A stretch of DNA of 64,000 nucleotides from Oceanisphaera arctica (lineage in GTDB: Bacteria; Pseudomonadota; Gammaproteobacteria; Enterobacterales; Aeromonadaceae): contig NZ_MPZM01000008.1 of assembly GCF_002936955.1 (NCBI RefSeq), positions 42,966 to 106,965 on the forward strand, written 5' to 3'. The notes under the pieces were generated by a model. The model was not told the DNA's origin, did no database searches, and saw only the letters and a list, made by a program, of their open reading frames with translations. The first letter of the stretch is position 1; each line of letters opens with the position of its first letter. Positions 9,596-18,589 of this stretch are shown here, one piece after another. The position numbers and the translations under genes are program-made.

Positions 9596-10606
9596 ATGAA
9601 CAAGCAAAAAGGACTCAAGCTGGTGACCGGACTGTCGGCGCTGGCGCTGTTCACCTGTACTGCCGCTCAGGCCGACAACTGGCGCTATGCCCACGAAGAA
9701 TACGAAGGCGACGTACAGGACGTATACGCGCACAAGTTCAAGGAATATATCGAAAAGCACTCGGATCATACCCTGCAGATTTATCGCTTTGGCGAGCTGG
9801 GCGAATCCGATGACATCATGGAGCAGACGCAGGCCGGCATTCTCAACTTCGTCAACCAGTCTCCCGGTTTTACCGGCGCCCTGATCCCCGAAGCCCAGAT
9901 TTTCTTCATTCCCTACCTGATGCCCACCGATATGAGCAAGGTGGTGAGCTTCTTTCGCGAGAGCAAGGCCATCAACGAAGACTTTCCCAAGCTTTATGAG
10001 CAGAAGGGTCTGGAACTGCTGAAAATGTATCCCGAAGGCGAAATGGTCATCACCCTGGATGAAAAAGCCACCACGCCAGAAGAGCTGAACAACAAGAAAA
10101 TTCGGGTCATGACCAACCCGCTGCTGTCGGAAACCTATTCCGCCTTCGGCGCCACCCCGACCCCCCTGCCCTGGGGTGAGGTCTACGGCGCCCTGCAGAC
10201 CAACATGATTCAGGGTCAGGAAAACCCGATTTTCTGGATCGAGTCCGGCGGCCTCTATGAAGTGTCTCCCAACCTGATTTTCACCGGCCACGGCTGGTTC
10301 ACCACCGCCATGATGGCGAATCAGGACTTCTACCAGGGCCTGCCCGATGAGGACAAGGCACTGGTGCAGAAGGCCGCCGATCACGCCTTCGAGGAAATCA
10401 TCGAGCACATTGACGGCCTCGCCGACCGCTCGCTGGAGAAAATCACCAAGAACAGCGACAAGGTCACGGTGACTCGCCTGGATGAGAGCCAGATTGCCGC
10501 CTTCAAGGCACGGGCGCCCCAGGTGGAAGACAAGTTTATCGACATGACCGGTGACAGCGGCAAGGCGCTGCTGGACCAGTTCAAACAGGATCTGAAAGAT
10601 CTGTAA
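9596..10606 (+). CDS. teaA: TRAP transporter substrate-binding protein, TeaA-like (ectoine/hydroxyectoine)
   Basis: A 336-residue periplasmic binding protein of the DctP family. A Sec signal peptide ends near residue 26 (TAAQA), and the mature protein begins DNWRYAHEEYEGDVQ, which I recognise as very close to mature TeaA of Halomonas elongata, whose ligand is ectoine. Further stretches shared with TeaA include RFGELGESDDIMEQTQ, FFIPYLMPTDM, ATPTPLPWGEVYG and GQENPIFWIESGGLYEVSPN. The last contains aromatic and polar residues in the ligand-binding region of the family. ATG 9596 follows GAAGGAGAG, a strong ribosome-binding site. It is first of three genes with the small and large TRAP membrane subunits, so the operon should import ectoine or hydroxyectoine as compatible solute or nutrient. 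The substrate assignment rests on remembered similarity, not an alignment. Confidence 0.88.
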   Translation: MNKQKGLKLVTGLSALALFTCTAAQADNWRYAHEEYEGDVQDVYAHKFKEYIEKHSDHTLQIYRFGELGESDDIMEQTQAGILNFVNQSPGFTGALIPEAQIFFIPYLMPTDMSKVVSFFRESKAINEDFPKLYEQKGLELLKMYPEGEMVITLDEKATTPEELNNKKIRVMTNPLLSETYSAFGATPTPLPWGEVYGALQTNMIQGQENPIFWIESGGLYEVSPNLIFTGHGWFTTAMMANQDFYQGLPDEDKALVQKAADHAFEEIIEHIDGLADRSLEKITKNSDKVTVTRLDESQIAAFKARAPQVEDKFIDMTGDSGKALLDQFKQDLKDL

Positions 10607-10715
10607 ATAATTAATAATGAGCCCACGGCCTCACCAGACTTCCCTGGCGGGGCCGTATAAATCCCATCCGGAGGTGCCTCTGCCGCCGGAACAGAGACGG
10701 CTTAGGAGCACAACT

Positions 10716-11363
10716 TTGTCTAAGCACACAATGTCTGATAACAAAATGTCTGAGCACACTCCTGAACTAGAAGATGACACCGCTTCCTATGACTCCGGCC
10801 TGCCCGGCTTTCTCGGCGCAATCGATGAATGGATCGCCCGATTCGAGGCCGTGATGCTGGCGTCCGGCGTGCTGCTGATGGCCATCAACACCTGCGCCAA
10901 TGTCATCGCCCGCTTTGTGTTTGGCGAGGGCTTCTTCTTTTCCGGCGAGATCAACCGGATTCTGATTATCTTCATCACCTTCGCCGGCCTCGGCTACGCC
11001 GCCCGTCACGGCCGCCATATCCGCATGTCGGCGTTGTACGATGCCTTGCCGGCCAAGGTCAGAAAGATACTGATGATCCTCATCGCCCTCTTTACCGCCC
11101 TGATGATGTTTTTTCTCAGCTACCACGCCTACGGCTATATCGACACACTCCACAGCCGTGGCCGCATTCTGCCGGCACTCGGCATCGAGATCTGGTGGAT
11201 TTATATCTGGGCCCCCGTGGGCTTCGCCGTTACCGGCATTCAATACCTGCTGACCGCCGTCAAGAACCTGACCAGCGATGGTATCTATCTCTCCACCGGG
11301 GTGATGGATGGCTACGGCGAGACCAAAACCCATACCGAAACCAATACCGAGACCAAAGTTTAA
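10716..11363 (+). CDS. teaB: TRAP transporter small permease subunit, TeaB-like
   Basis: About 215 residues of the DctQ/TRAP small-subunit family, with four hydrophobic helices in the usual 4-TM layout, the first beginning near [20 protein letters not shown] and a conserved [19 protein letters not shown] segment after it. It pairs with the large permease and the TeaA-like binding protein. I chose TTG 10716 because TAGGAG (10703-10708) sits seven bases before it; ATGs at 10731 and 10746 are in frame but lie far from that site. The open frame reaches back to 10617, but that part is proline-rich and unlike the family. The N-terminus before the first helix is polar and longer than usual, and the C-terminus ends in a Thr/Glu-rich tail. 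Cotranscribed with teaA and teaC. Confidence 0.82.
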   Translation: MSKHTMSDNKMSEHTPELEDDTASYDSGLPGFLGAIDEWIARFEAVMLASGVLLMAINTCANVIARFVFGEGFFFSGEINRILIIFITFAGLGYAARHGRHIRMSALYDALPAKVRKILMILIALFTALMMFFLSYHAYGYIDTLHSRGRILPALGIEIWWIYIWAPVGFAVTGIQYLLTAVKNLTSDGIYLSTGVMDGYGETKTHTETNTETKV

Positions 11364-11416
11364 TCCCGGGCGGTAATAAAGCGCCTGACGTCAATAACCA
11401 TAAAAAGGCATAAACC

Positions 11417-12703
11417 ATGGCAACGCTGTTAATGGCCATCATGATTGGGCTGCTGCTGCTGGGCTTTCCCATGATGATTCCGCTGATCACCGCCTCCGTG
11501 GTCGGTTTTGTGATGATGTTCGACGGCTTTGGCCAGATGGAGACCTTTATTCAGCAGATGATGGGCGGCATTCGTCCCGCCTCGCTGATTGCGGTGCCCA
11601 TGTTTATTCTCGCCGCCGACATCATGACCCGCGGCCACTCCGCCGACCGACTGATCAACATGGTCATGGCCTTCATCGGCCACATCAAGGGCGGACTGGC
11701 AATCAGCACCGCCACCTCCTGTACCCTGTTCGGCGCCGTGTCCGGCTCCACTCAGGCCACGGTAGTGGCGGTCGGCTCGCCGCTGCGCCCGAAAATGCTC
11801 AAGGCCGGTTATTCCGACTCCTTTACCCTGGCGCTGATCATCAATGCCAGCGACATCGCCTTTCTGATCCCGCCCAGCATCGGCATGATCATCTACGGGG
11901 TCATCTCCGAAACCTCCATCGCCGAGCTGTTTATCGCCGGCATCGGTCCCGGCTTGCTGATTTTGTTGATGTTTTCGCTCTATTGCCTGTATTACGCCCA
12001 TAAGCATAATGTTCCCACCGAGCCGAAAGCCAGCTGGTCGGAACGGTTCCGCGCGGTTCAGATGGCCCTGTGGCCGCTGTTTTTTCCGGTGATTATCGTC
12101 GGCGGCATTTACGGCGGTATATTCAGCCCCACGGAAGCGGCGGCGGTCTGTGTGCTCTACGCCTTCCTGCTGGAGTTCGTGGTGTTCCGCTCGCTCAAGC
12201 TTCCCGAGATCTATCGTATCGCCAAGTCCACCGGCCTGATTACCGCCGTGGTCTTTATTCTGGTAGCAGTCGGTAACGGCTTTTCCTGGATACTGTCGTT
12301 CGCCCAGGTACCCCAGGCCATTCTGGAGTCGGTTGGCGTCAACGAGGCCGGTCCGGTCGGGGTTCTGATCGCCATCTGCGTGGCCTTCTTCATCGCCTGC
12401 ATGTTTGTGGACCCCATCGTCGTCATCCTGGTATTGACGCCCATCTTCGCCCCGGCCATTCAGGCCACCGGGCTGGATCCTGTACTAGTGGGGGTGCTCA
12501 TTACCCTGCAGGTGGCCATCGGCTCGGCCACCCCCCCGTTCGGCTGCGATATATTCACCGCCATTGCCATTTTCAAGCGCCCCTATATGGAGGTGATCCG
12601 CGGTACCCCACCCTTTATTTTCATGCTGGTGGCCGCCGCCGGGCTGATTATTGCCTTTCCGGATATTGCCCTGTTTTTACGCGATCTGGCCTTTCCCGAT
12701 TGA
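11417..12703 (+). CDS. teaC: TRAP transporter large permease subunit, TeaC-like
   Basis: A 428-residue DctM-type membrane protein, about 12 hydrophobic segments, forming the sodium-coupled translocation channel of the TRAP system. Typical family stretches are PLITASVVGFV near the N-terminus, STATSCTLFGAVSGSTQATV near 100-119, and VGVLITLQVAIGSATPPFGC near the C-terminus. It follows teaB by 53 bp, consistent with one operon. In Halomonas the operon also carries teaD, a universal-stress-type ATP-binding regulator; no such gene follows here, and the next stretch is an intergenic repeat. The stop at 12701-12703 abuts that repeat. Confidence 0.9.
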   Translation: MATLLMAIMIGLLLLGFPMMIPLITASVVGFVMMFDGFGQMETFIQQMMGGIRPASLIAVPMFILAADIMTRGHSADRLINMVMAFIGHIKGGLAISTATSCTLFGAVSGSTQATVVAVGSPLRPKMLKAGYSDSFTLALIINASDIAFLIPPSIGMIIYGVISETSIAELFIAGIGPGLLILLMFSLYCLYYAHKHNVPTEPKASWSERFRAVQMALWPLFFPVIIVGGIYGGIFSPTEAAAVCVLYAFLLEFVVFRSLKLPEIYRIAKSTGLITAVVFILVAVGNGFSWILSFAQVPQAILESVGVNEAGPVGVLIAICVAFFIACMFVDPIVVILVLTPIFAPAIQATGLDPVLVGVLITLQVAIGSATPPFGCDIFTAIAIFKRPYMEVIRGTPPFIFMLVAAAGLIIAFPDIALFLRDLAFPD

Positions 12704-13045
12704 TACCAGTCCCATGGAGCAATCGATCTATTCGATTGTCATATCAATCCCGAACAAAGGGCCCGCTCCGCCGACCCGCTCAGGTAAATGCCACTCACAG
12801 TTTCAGCCTGCTGCGAACATTCACTGGATGTTCGGTCAGACCGAAACGCTCGTCACGGCGAGACAGGCTCGCCCCCTCTGCGCTCAGCACATGACATCTG
12901 ACCGCCAGGGACGGCGGGAATGCCGAAATAGCAGGAGCATTTTTCGGCCCTGTCATGTGCTGGTCGGCGGAGCAGATCCCTTTGTTCTCCTTGATGCTCC
13001 GGCGTCGCCTGTTTGCGTCGTCTACAAGCAACTCGGTGCTCGAGA
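12702..13045 (-). repeat. Mosaic hairpin-rich intergenic repeat, copy A
   Basis: Between the convergent teaC and porin genes. Read on the minus strand it starts with the CCGAGTTGC module, continues through GGAGCATCAAGGAG, the CAAAGGGATCTGCTCC arm, a CATGACAGGGCC hairpin module and the CGAACATCCAGTGAATGTTCG palindrome-like module, and ends with GGCGGAGCGGGCCCTTTGTT then GGGATTGATATGACA and GGGACTGGTATCA. The order matches the copies at 30.97, 38.9 and 47.6 kb. No protein-coding signal is credible here. Confidence 0.8.
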
Positions 13046-13072
13046 AGACCAGCTGCCCGATGCAAGGGGATC

Positions 13073-13096
13073 AAAAAAGGGCCCTTGAGGCCCCTT
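13073..13096 (-). terminator. Terminator of the OmpA-like barrel gene
   Basis: On the minus strand AAGGG(G)CC pairs with GGCCCTT with one bulge, followed by TTTTTT. Confidence 0.7.
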
Positions 13097-13116
13097 GAGA
13101 GTAACGCGGTTTCGGT

Positions 13117-13698
13117 TCAGAAATGCCAGCTCAGGCCCACCATCAGGCCGTTGATGTCATAGTCGCTGCGGTTGATCAGCTGGGCATATTCCGCAAAGAA
13201 GGCCACGCCACCGGGACGGCTCTTGTCCAGGAAGCGCACCCCGACGCCATAGCTGAAGTCATCTTCAGACTCGGAGCCTTTCCACCGCGCCGAAGCTACA
13301 CTGGCTTCTGCCTTGGCCTTGGTCCAGCCCAGCAGACCATAGACCGACATGAAGTCCTGAATGGGAATCTGCGGCAGGGCATATACACCAAAATAATGTT
13401 TCAACTTGGTTTCTACTGCACCATCGAAGTGCTCATCGCTACCCACTCCCTTACCATAGCGACCTTCAAAGGCCAGATAGGGAGAAGGCTGAACACCAAG
13501 ATTAACCCCTATCGTATTCCAGTCAGCCGATTCCTCAAAGAAGTCGTCTTCGGCGTCCAGACTGAGCTGCGCATAGTTCAACCCAACATAAAACTCGGGT
13601 TGTGAATAGACAAAGGGACTACCTGAGGAATATTGCTGAGCCTGGGCGCCAGACGCCACCAACAGACATGCTCCCGCAAGACATGCTTTCAATTTCAT
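13117..13698 (-). CDS. Small outer-membrane beta-barrel protein (OmpA-like/porin-family barrel)
   Basis: A 193-residue protein with a Sec signal peptide (MKLKACLAGACLLVASGAQA, then QQYSS) and a mature part made of alternating hydrophobic and polar residues, ending in SWHF, the C-terminal aromatic signature of barrels. The opening EFYVGLNYAQLSLDAEDDFF and the repeated xYGLLGW/YGVGVRF strands fit the outer-membrane barrel superfamily PF13505, about eight strands. The glycine-rich hairpins are typical. No enzymatic motif is present, and the function (structural, adhesion or acid/osmotic response) cannot be told. It is monocistronic, convergent with teaC and adjacent to norR on the same strand, with 88 bp between its start and the end of norR. 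Confidence 0.75.
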   Translation of the reverse strand: MKLKACLAGACLLVASGAQAQQYSSGSPFVYSQPEFYVGLNYAQLSLDAEDDFFEESADWNTIGVNLGVQPSPYLAFEGRYGKGVGSDEHFDGAVETKLKHYFGVYALPQIPIQDFMSVYGLLGWTKAKAEASVASARWKGSESEDDFSYGVGVRFLDKSRPGGVAFFAEYAQLINRSDYDINGLMVGLSWHF

Positions 13699-13786
13699 AT
13701 ATATCGTCCTTGAGATTATTATTGGATGTTATGTCACCACTGTGCTTGGAAAGCGTAGAACAACAATCCACTTGGCTCCATATGAA

Positions 13787-15346
13787 TTATTTCATCCCCA
13801 GTCTTTTCGCCAGCTTGTGCAGATTGCTGGGGTCGATTTCCAGCAAACGGGCGGCGGCGGCCCAGTTGTTTTTGCTCTGCATCAGTGCCTGTTCTATGGC
13901 CCGGCGCTGGGCGTCGTTAGTCGCCTGCTGCAGGCTGACCGGGGGTGGGCCAGAAACCAGATCAGCACTATCCGGTGTCGCACCCGTGTTTATCCCCGCT
14001 TCGGTTGCGGTGGCGACAGAGCCCTGCGAGTCGCCGGCCAAGTCCAGCAGCTCGGGCTCCAGGGTGATGATGTCTTCCCGCACTGCTCCCCGGCTGAGGG
14101 CCTTGATCGCCGCGCGGCTGATCACATGCTCCAGCTCGCGCACGTTGCCGGGCCAGTCATACCGGCACAGGGCCTGCTCCGAGGCCGGAGACAGGCGCAG
14201 GCTACGCACGCCCAATCGTGCCCGGTTCAGTTCCAGAAAGTGGCCGGCCAGCACCAGCACGTCACCGCCCCGCTCCCGCAGCGGCGGAATCGGCACCGGA
14301 TACACCGACAAGCGATGATAGAGATCGGCGCGAAAATGTCCGTCGCGCACGCTGTCGTGCAGCTGGCGGTTGGTGGCCGCAATCACCCGCACATTGACCT
14401 TCCGCGGCTTGTCTTCCCCCAGCCGCTGGATTTCGCCGTTCTGCAATGTCCGCAGCAACTTGGCCTGAATACCAAGCGGCAGCTCGCCCACCTCGTCCAG
14501 AAACAGGGTACCGCCGTCGGCGGCCTCGAAGCGCCCGGGCCGGGCGTTGCCGGCACCGGAAAAGGCGCCTTTCACATGGCCGAACAGCTCGCTCTCGGCC
14601 AGTGACTCGGGCAGGGCGGCGCAGTTGACCTGCACCAGCGGTTTCCGTCGCCGACGCGAGTGCTGGTGCAGACGGTGGGCAAACAGGTCCTTGCCCACCC
14701 CGGTTTCTCCGGTCAGCAACACCGGCAGCTCGGAATCGGCCACCACATCCAGCTCCTGCAATAATTGCCTGAGCTGGCCGCTCTGGCCCAGTATCTCTCC
14801 TTCTCTACGCTCGCTGAGCAGCTCGGGCGCATCCTGACGCACCAGCCGCAGGCCACGAATATCCTGCTCCAGCCGGGTCATCCGCACCGCCGCCGCCACC
14901 GGCAGCATCAGCCGCTGCAACTGTGCGTGCGCTTCCCGATCGAAAGTACCCGCCTCGAGCGCATCCAGGGTCAGGGCGCCCCACAAATTCCCCTCAACAT
15001 ACAGACTGATACCCATGCAGTCGTGCACCGGCAGCGCCTCGCCGACATGGTGCTCCAGTAAACCGTCATAGGGATCTGGCAGCGTTGAGTTGGGCGCAAA
15101 AGCCACCGTGCTGCGACTGGCAAGAATGGCTGCCAGCCGCGGATGCTGCGCCACCACGAAGCGTCGGCCCAGTGCCTCGCGCACCAGGCCGTCTACCGCC
15201 ACCGGGCTCAGGACATCGTCATCCAGCCGCAGCAGACACACTGCACCGGCATGAAAAGATTCTCGCAGGGTACGGACCAGGCTTTGCAACCGCACCGCAC
15301 TGGGCAAATCGGTAGTCAGATCAGCAAGCAGGATCTCGTAAATCAT
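13787..15346 (-). CDS. norR: Nitric-oxide-responsive sigma-54 activator NorR
   Basis: 519 residues in three domains: an N-terminal GAF sensor (about 1-165), a central AAA+ domain (about 185-425) with Walker A GETGVGKD at 213-220 and Walker B-like GGTLFLDEVGEL, and a C-terminal Fis-type helix-turn-helix ending NNWAAAARLLEIDPSNLHKL. The GAF domain keeps DPYDG at 91-95 and Cys110, corresponding to the non-haem iron region of E. coli NorR. The sigma-54-contact loop reads GAFSGA (260-265) where GAFTGA is usual; serine is a conservative change, so I expect activity. It is divergent from ytfE-norB, and the intergenic region carries three NorR-type sites and a sigma-54 promoter. It should sense NO and switch on NO detoxification. 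Confidence 0.93.
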   Translation of the reverse strand: MIYEILLADLTTDLPSAVRLQSLVRTLRESFHAGAVCLLRLDDDVLSPVAVDGLVREALGRRFVVAQHPRLAAILASRSTVAFAPNSTLPDPYDGLLEHHVGEALPVHDCMGISLYVEGNLWGALTLDALEAGTFDREAHAQLQRLMLPVAAAVRMTRLEQDIRGLRLVRQDAPELLSERREGEILGQSGQLRQLLQELDVVADSELPVLLTGETGVGKDLFAHRLHQHSRRRRKPLVQVNCAALPESLAESELFGHVKGAFSGAGNARPGRFEAADGGTLFLDEVGELPLGIQAKLLRTLQNGEIQRLGEDKPRKVNVRVIAATNRQLHDSVRDGHFRADLYHRLSVYPVPIPPLRERGGDVLVLAGHFLELNRARLGVRSLRLSPASEQALCRYDWPGNVRELEHVISRAAIKALSRGAVREDIITLEPELLDLAGDSQGSVATATEAGINTGATPDSADLVSGPPPVSLQQATNDAQRRAIEQALMQSKNNWAAAARLLEIDPSNLHKLAKRLGMK

Positions 15347-15347
15347 G

Positions 15348-15405
15348 GGTATTAATTACCATTTAAGGGTTTTAATTACCCTATGCAAACAGGGTAAAAA
15401 ATACC
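15348..15405. promoter_or_regulatory. Three NorR enhancer sites between norR and ytfE
   Basis: Three AT-rich dyads each fit the NorR core GT-N7-AC: 15348-15360 (GGTATTAATTACC), 15367-15381 (GGGTTTTAATTACCC) and 15392-15405 (GGGTAAAAAATACC). Three tandem sites upstream of a sigma-54 promoter is the arrangement known for E. coli norVW. The first site lies right at the norR start codon, so it could also mediate autorepression. Confidence 0.8.
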
Positions 15406-15445
15406 ATAAAAATAAAAATAACAATAATATCATAAACTTAAAAAC

Positions 15446-15461
15446 TGGCATGCTGATTGCT
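15446..15461 (+). promoter_or_regulatory. Sigma-54 promoter of ytfE-norB
   Basis: TGGCATGCTGATTGCT has GG at 15447-15448 and GC at 15459-15460 with ten bases between and a consensus TTGC -12 element. It lies about 40 bp after the last NorR site and about 38 bp before the ytfE start codon. Confidence 0.85.
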
Positions 15462-15498
15462 GATTATTGGGCAGGTTACCTCAATCAAGGAGCAACAC

Positions 15499-16176
15499 AT
15501 GAGCCTGCTCAACCATTCCCTCGGCTCATTGGCCAGGGACATTCCGGGCGCCACCCGGGTACTTCATCACTACCGGCTGGATTATTGCTGCGACGGCAGT
15601 GACCTGCTGAGTGAAGCGCTGGCCAAACGCGGTCTGGATGCCGCCGAGGTGCTGACCCGGCTGGAGTCGCTGCCGGCCCGCAACGAAGATGAAACCAACT
15701 GGTCCCGTGCCACCACAGACCAGCTTATCGACCACATTATTGATCGATATCATGAAGTTCACCGCACACAACTGGCAACATTGTCCGACTTGTCACGCCG
15801 GGTCGAGCTGACTCACACCGACCATGCCGAATGCCCTCATGGTCTGGCCGATCACCTGGAGACCCTGCGCCAGGAGCTGGAAAGCCATATGCAAAAGGAA
15901 GAGCAAATTCTGTTCCCCATGCTGCGCAAGGGCATGTTCACCCCGGCTCAGGCCCCCATCAGTGTGATGCGTATGGAGCACGACGACCACAGCCAGGCGC
16001 TCGCCCGCCTGATGGAGCTCACCGATTACCTCGCCCTGCCGGCGGGAGCCTGCGCTAGCTGGCAGGCGCTTTATGCCGGTATTGGCGAGCTGTACACCGA
16101 TTTAATGCAGCATATTCATCTGGAGAACAACATTTTGTTCCAAACATCTACGCGCCAGGAGGTGCAACATGGCTAA
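15499..16176 (+). CDS. ytfE: Iron-sulfur cluster repair di-iron protein (RIC/YtfE/NorA)
   Basis: A 225-residue cytoplasmic hemerythrin-like di-iron protein that helps restore Fe-S clusters damaged by nitric oxide and may itself bind or reduce NO. The short N-terminal ScdA-type domain contains GATRVLHHYRLDYCCDGS with the conserved cysteine pair; the hemerythrin part follows with IIDRYHEVHRTQL (about 75-87), the EQILFPML segment and a final HIHLENNILF motif carrying iron ligands. ATG 15499 is preceded by CAAGGAG at a good distance; the frame is open to 15457, but that region overlaps the promoter start point. It overlaps norB by 8 bp, so translation is probably coupled. Regulated by NorR. Confidence 0.93.
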   Translation: MSLLNHSLGSLARDIPGATRVLHHYRLDYCCDGSDLLSEALAKRGLDAAEVLTRLESLPARNEDETNWSRATTDQLIDHIIDRYHEVHRTQLATLSDLSRRVELTHTDHAECPHGLADHLETLRQELESHMQKEEQILFPMLRKGMFTPAQAPISVMRMEHDDHSQALARLMELTDYLALPAGACASWQALYAGIGELYTDLMQHIHLENNILFQTSTRQEVQHG

Positions 16177-18445
16177 TTATCGTCGCCTGTGGACGATACT
16201 ACTCGTCGTTCTCGGCCTTACCTTTGCCGTACTCGGTTATTTTGGCCGGGAAGTTTATCGCGAGGCTCCGCCCATTCCCGCTCAGGTCGTGACCGAAAGC
16301 GGCACCCTGCTCACCACCAAAGACGGCATTCTCGATGGTCAGACTGCCTGGCAATCGGTCGGTGGCATGCAGCTGGGCTCGGTCTGGGGTCATGGCGCCT
16401 ATCAGGCACCGGACTGGACCGCCGACTGGCTGCACCGGGAGCTGATGGCCTGGCTGGATCTGTCTGCGCTCGATGATTTCGGCAGCCACTACGCCGAGCT
16501 GGACGACGAGCAGCAGGCCCTGCTGCAACATCGGCTGAAAAAAGAGTACCGCACCAACGGCTATAACGCCGCCGATGATGTGCTGGTGATCTCCGATCGT
16601 CGCGCCCGGGCCATGACCGATACCGCCGACTATTACAGTCGCCTGTTCGGCAACGATGCGGACTATCAGAGCACCCGCCAAAGCTATGCCATGAAGGAGA
16701 ACACCTTGCCGAGCGCCGAGCGTCGCGCGGATTTGACCAACTTCTTCTTCTGGACCGCCTGGGCCGCAGGTACCGAACGCCCTGAAGGGGGTGCCACCTA
16801 CACCAACAACTGGCCCCATGAGCCGCTGATCGACAACAAACCCACCGCCGAGAATATCGTCTGGTCCATCGTCAGTGTGGTGCTGCTGATTGCCGGTGTC
16901 GGCGGCCTTATCTGGGCCTGGGCCTTCCTGCGCAAGGAAGACGAGAAAGAGCCCGAAGCCCCGGCCAAAGATCCCCTGACCAGATTCAAACTGACGCCCT
17001 CGCAAAAGGCACTGGGCAAGTACCTGTTCCTGGTCGTCTCCCTATTCACCTTCCAGGTGATGATGGGGGGTATAACCGCTCACTACACGGTGGAAGGCCA
17101 GCATTTTTACGGCATTGAGCTTTCCAAATGGCTGCCCTATACCCTGACGCGCACCTGGCACCTGCAAAGCGCGATGTTCTGGATTGCCACCGGCTTTCTG
17201 GCTGCAGGCCTGTTCCTCGCCCCCATCATCAACGGTGGCAAGGATCCCAAGTTCCAGAAACTGGGCGTGGATGTGCTGTTCTGGGCGCTGGTCTCCGTGG
17301 TGGTCGGCAGCTTTGCCGGTAACTACCTGGCCATTGCGCAGATCATGCCCGCCAACCTCAACTTCTGGCTGGGCCATCAGGGCTATGAGTATGTCGACCT
17401 GGGCCGCCTGTGGCAGATTGGCAAGTTCACCGGCATAGTGCTGTGGCTGGTGCTGATGTTGCGCGGCATAGTGCCGGCTCTGCGTCAGCCCGGTGACAAA
17501 CACCTGCTGGCACTGCTGACCGCCTCCTGTGCCGCCATCGGCCTCTTCTACGGCGCCGGTTTCTTCTACGGCGAACGTACCCATATCTCGGTAATGGAAT
17601 ACTGGCGCTGGTGGATAGTCCACCTGTGGGTAGAAGGCTTCTTCGAAGTGTTCGCCGCCACCGCCCTGGCCTTTATCTTCTGCAGCATGGGCCTGGTGTC
17701 CAAGCGCATGGCCACCACCGCCAGCCTGGCCTCCGCCTCGTTGTTCATGCTCGGCGGCATTCCGGGCACCTTCCACCACCTGTACTTTTCCGGCACCACC
17801 ACCCCGGTGATGGCCGTAGGCGCGACCTTTAGCGCGCTGGAAGTGGTGCCGCTGGTGGTACTGGGTTACGAGGCCTGGGAAAACTGGCGCCTGAAAAACC
17901 GCGCGCCCTGGATGGCCAGCGTGAAATGGCCGCTGATGTTCTTCGTGGCCGTGGCCTTCTGGAACATGCTGGGCGCCGGAGTACTGGGTTTCATGATCAA
18001 CCCGCCGGTCGCGCTCTATTATATTCAGGGGCTGAACACCACTGCGACCCATGCTCACGCGGCCCTGTTCGGTGTTTATGGCTTCCTGGCCCTGGGCTTC
18101 ACCTTGCTGGTGCTGCGCTACATTCGCCCCAACCTGGTCTTTAACGAGTCGCTGATGAAAACCGCCTTCTGGTGGCTCAACGGTGGTCTGGTGCTGATGC
18201 TGTTCACCAGCGTGCTGCCGGTGGGCGTCATTCAGTTTGTGGCCAGCGCCAGCGAGGGCCTCTGGTATGCCCGCAGCGAAAGCTTCATGCAGCAAGGTCT
18301 GCTGCAAACCCTGCGCTGGGTACGCACTTTCGGTGACGTGGTCTTTATCATCGGAACCCTGGCCGTGACCTGGCAGGTGGTGATTGGCCTCTGGCCCCGC
18401 AGCAAGCAGGCAGAAGAGGGAGTGGCCGAACTGGCTTCCAAGTAA
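16169..18445 (+). CDS. norB: Quinol-dependent nitric oxide reductase (qNor)
   Basis: 758 residues, the size of single-subunit quinol-oxidising NO reductases, in the haem-copper oxidase superfamily. It reduces two NO to N2O at the inner membrane using quinol electrons. An N-terminal helix and a periplasmic cytochrome-c-like extension lacking CXXCH (about 30-215) precede roughly 12 further helices. Histidine ligand regions are visible: TRTWHLQSAMFWIATGF, WWIVHLWVEGFFEVF, GTFHHLYFSG and a final THAHAALFGVYGF. The start overlaps the end of ytfE (ATGGCTAA). No separate norC is present, as expected for qNor. Ends in a strong terminator, so ytfE-norB is a two-gene NO-detoxification operon; no other denitrification genes are in the window. 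Confidence 0.95.
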   Translation: MANYRRLWTILLVVLGLTFAVLGYFGREVYREAPPIPAQVVTESGTLLTTKDGILDGQTAWQSVGGMQLGSVWGHGAYQAPDWTADWLHRELMAWLDLSALDDFGSHYAELDDEQQALLQHRLKKEYRTNGYNAADDVLVISDRRARAMTDTADYYSRLFGNDADYQSTRQSYAMKENTLPSAERRADLTNFFFWTAWAAGTERPEGGATYTNNWPHEPLIDNKPTAENIVWSIVSVVLLIAGVGGLIWAWAFLRKEDEKEPEAPAKDPLTRFKLTPSQKALGKYLFLVVSLFTFQVMMGGITAHYTVEGQHFYGIELSKWLPYTLTRTWHLQSAMFWIATGFLAAGLFLAPIINGGKDPKFQKLGVDVLFWALVSVVVGSFAGNYLAIAQIMPANLNFWLGHQGYEYVDLGRLWQIGKFTGIVLWLVLMLRGIVPALRQPGDKHLLALLTASCAAIGLFYGAGFFYGERTHISVMEYWRWWIVHLWVEGFFEVFAATALAFIFCSMGLVSKRMATTASLASASLFMLGGIPGTFHHLYFSGTTTPVMAVGATFSALEVVPLVVLGYEAWENWRLKNRAPWMASVKWPLMFFVAVAFWNMLGAGVLGFMINPPVALYYIQGLNTTATHAHAALFGVYGFLALGFTLLVLRYIRPNLVFNESLMKTAFWWLNGGLVLMLFTSVLPVGVIQFVASASEGLWYARSESFMQQGLLQTLRWVRTFGDVVFIIGTLAVTWQVVIGLWPRSKQAEEGVAELASK

Positions 18446-18473
18446 TCGCTAGCCGACTCAGGTCGAATCATCA

Positions 18474-18507
18474 AGCCCCGGTGCCCCTAGCGGCACCGGG
18501 GCTTTTT
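18474..18507 (+). terminator. Rho-independent terminator of ytfE-norB
   Basis: AGCCCCGGTGCC (18474-18485) and GGCACCGGGGCT (18492-18503) form a perfect 12-bp stem followed by TTTTT. Confidence 0.95.
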
Positions 18508-18589
18508 ATTGGCTACCGCCTGGCGAACACGCATCCAGCTCTTTAACCGAACAAGATGACAGCATGATGAAGCCATGGCGCCGATGTCG

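Noticed and set aside
17042..18307. 421-codon minus-strand frame antisense to norB
   Set aside because: A shadow of the GC-rich norB codons, His/Gln-rich with no domain; norB itself is certain.
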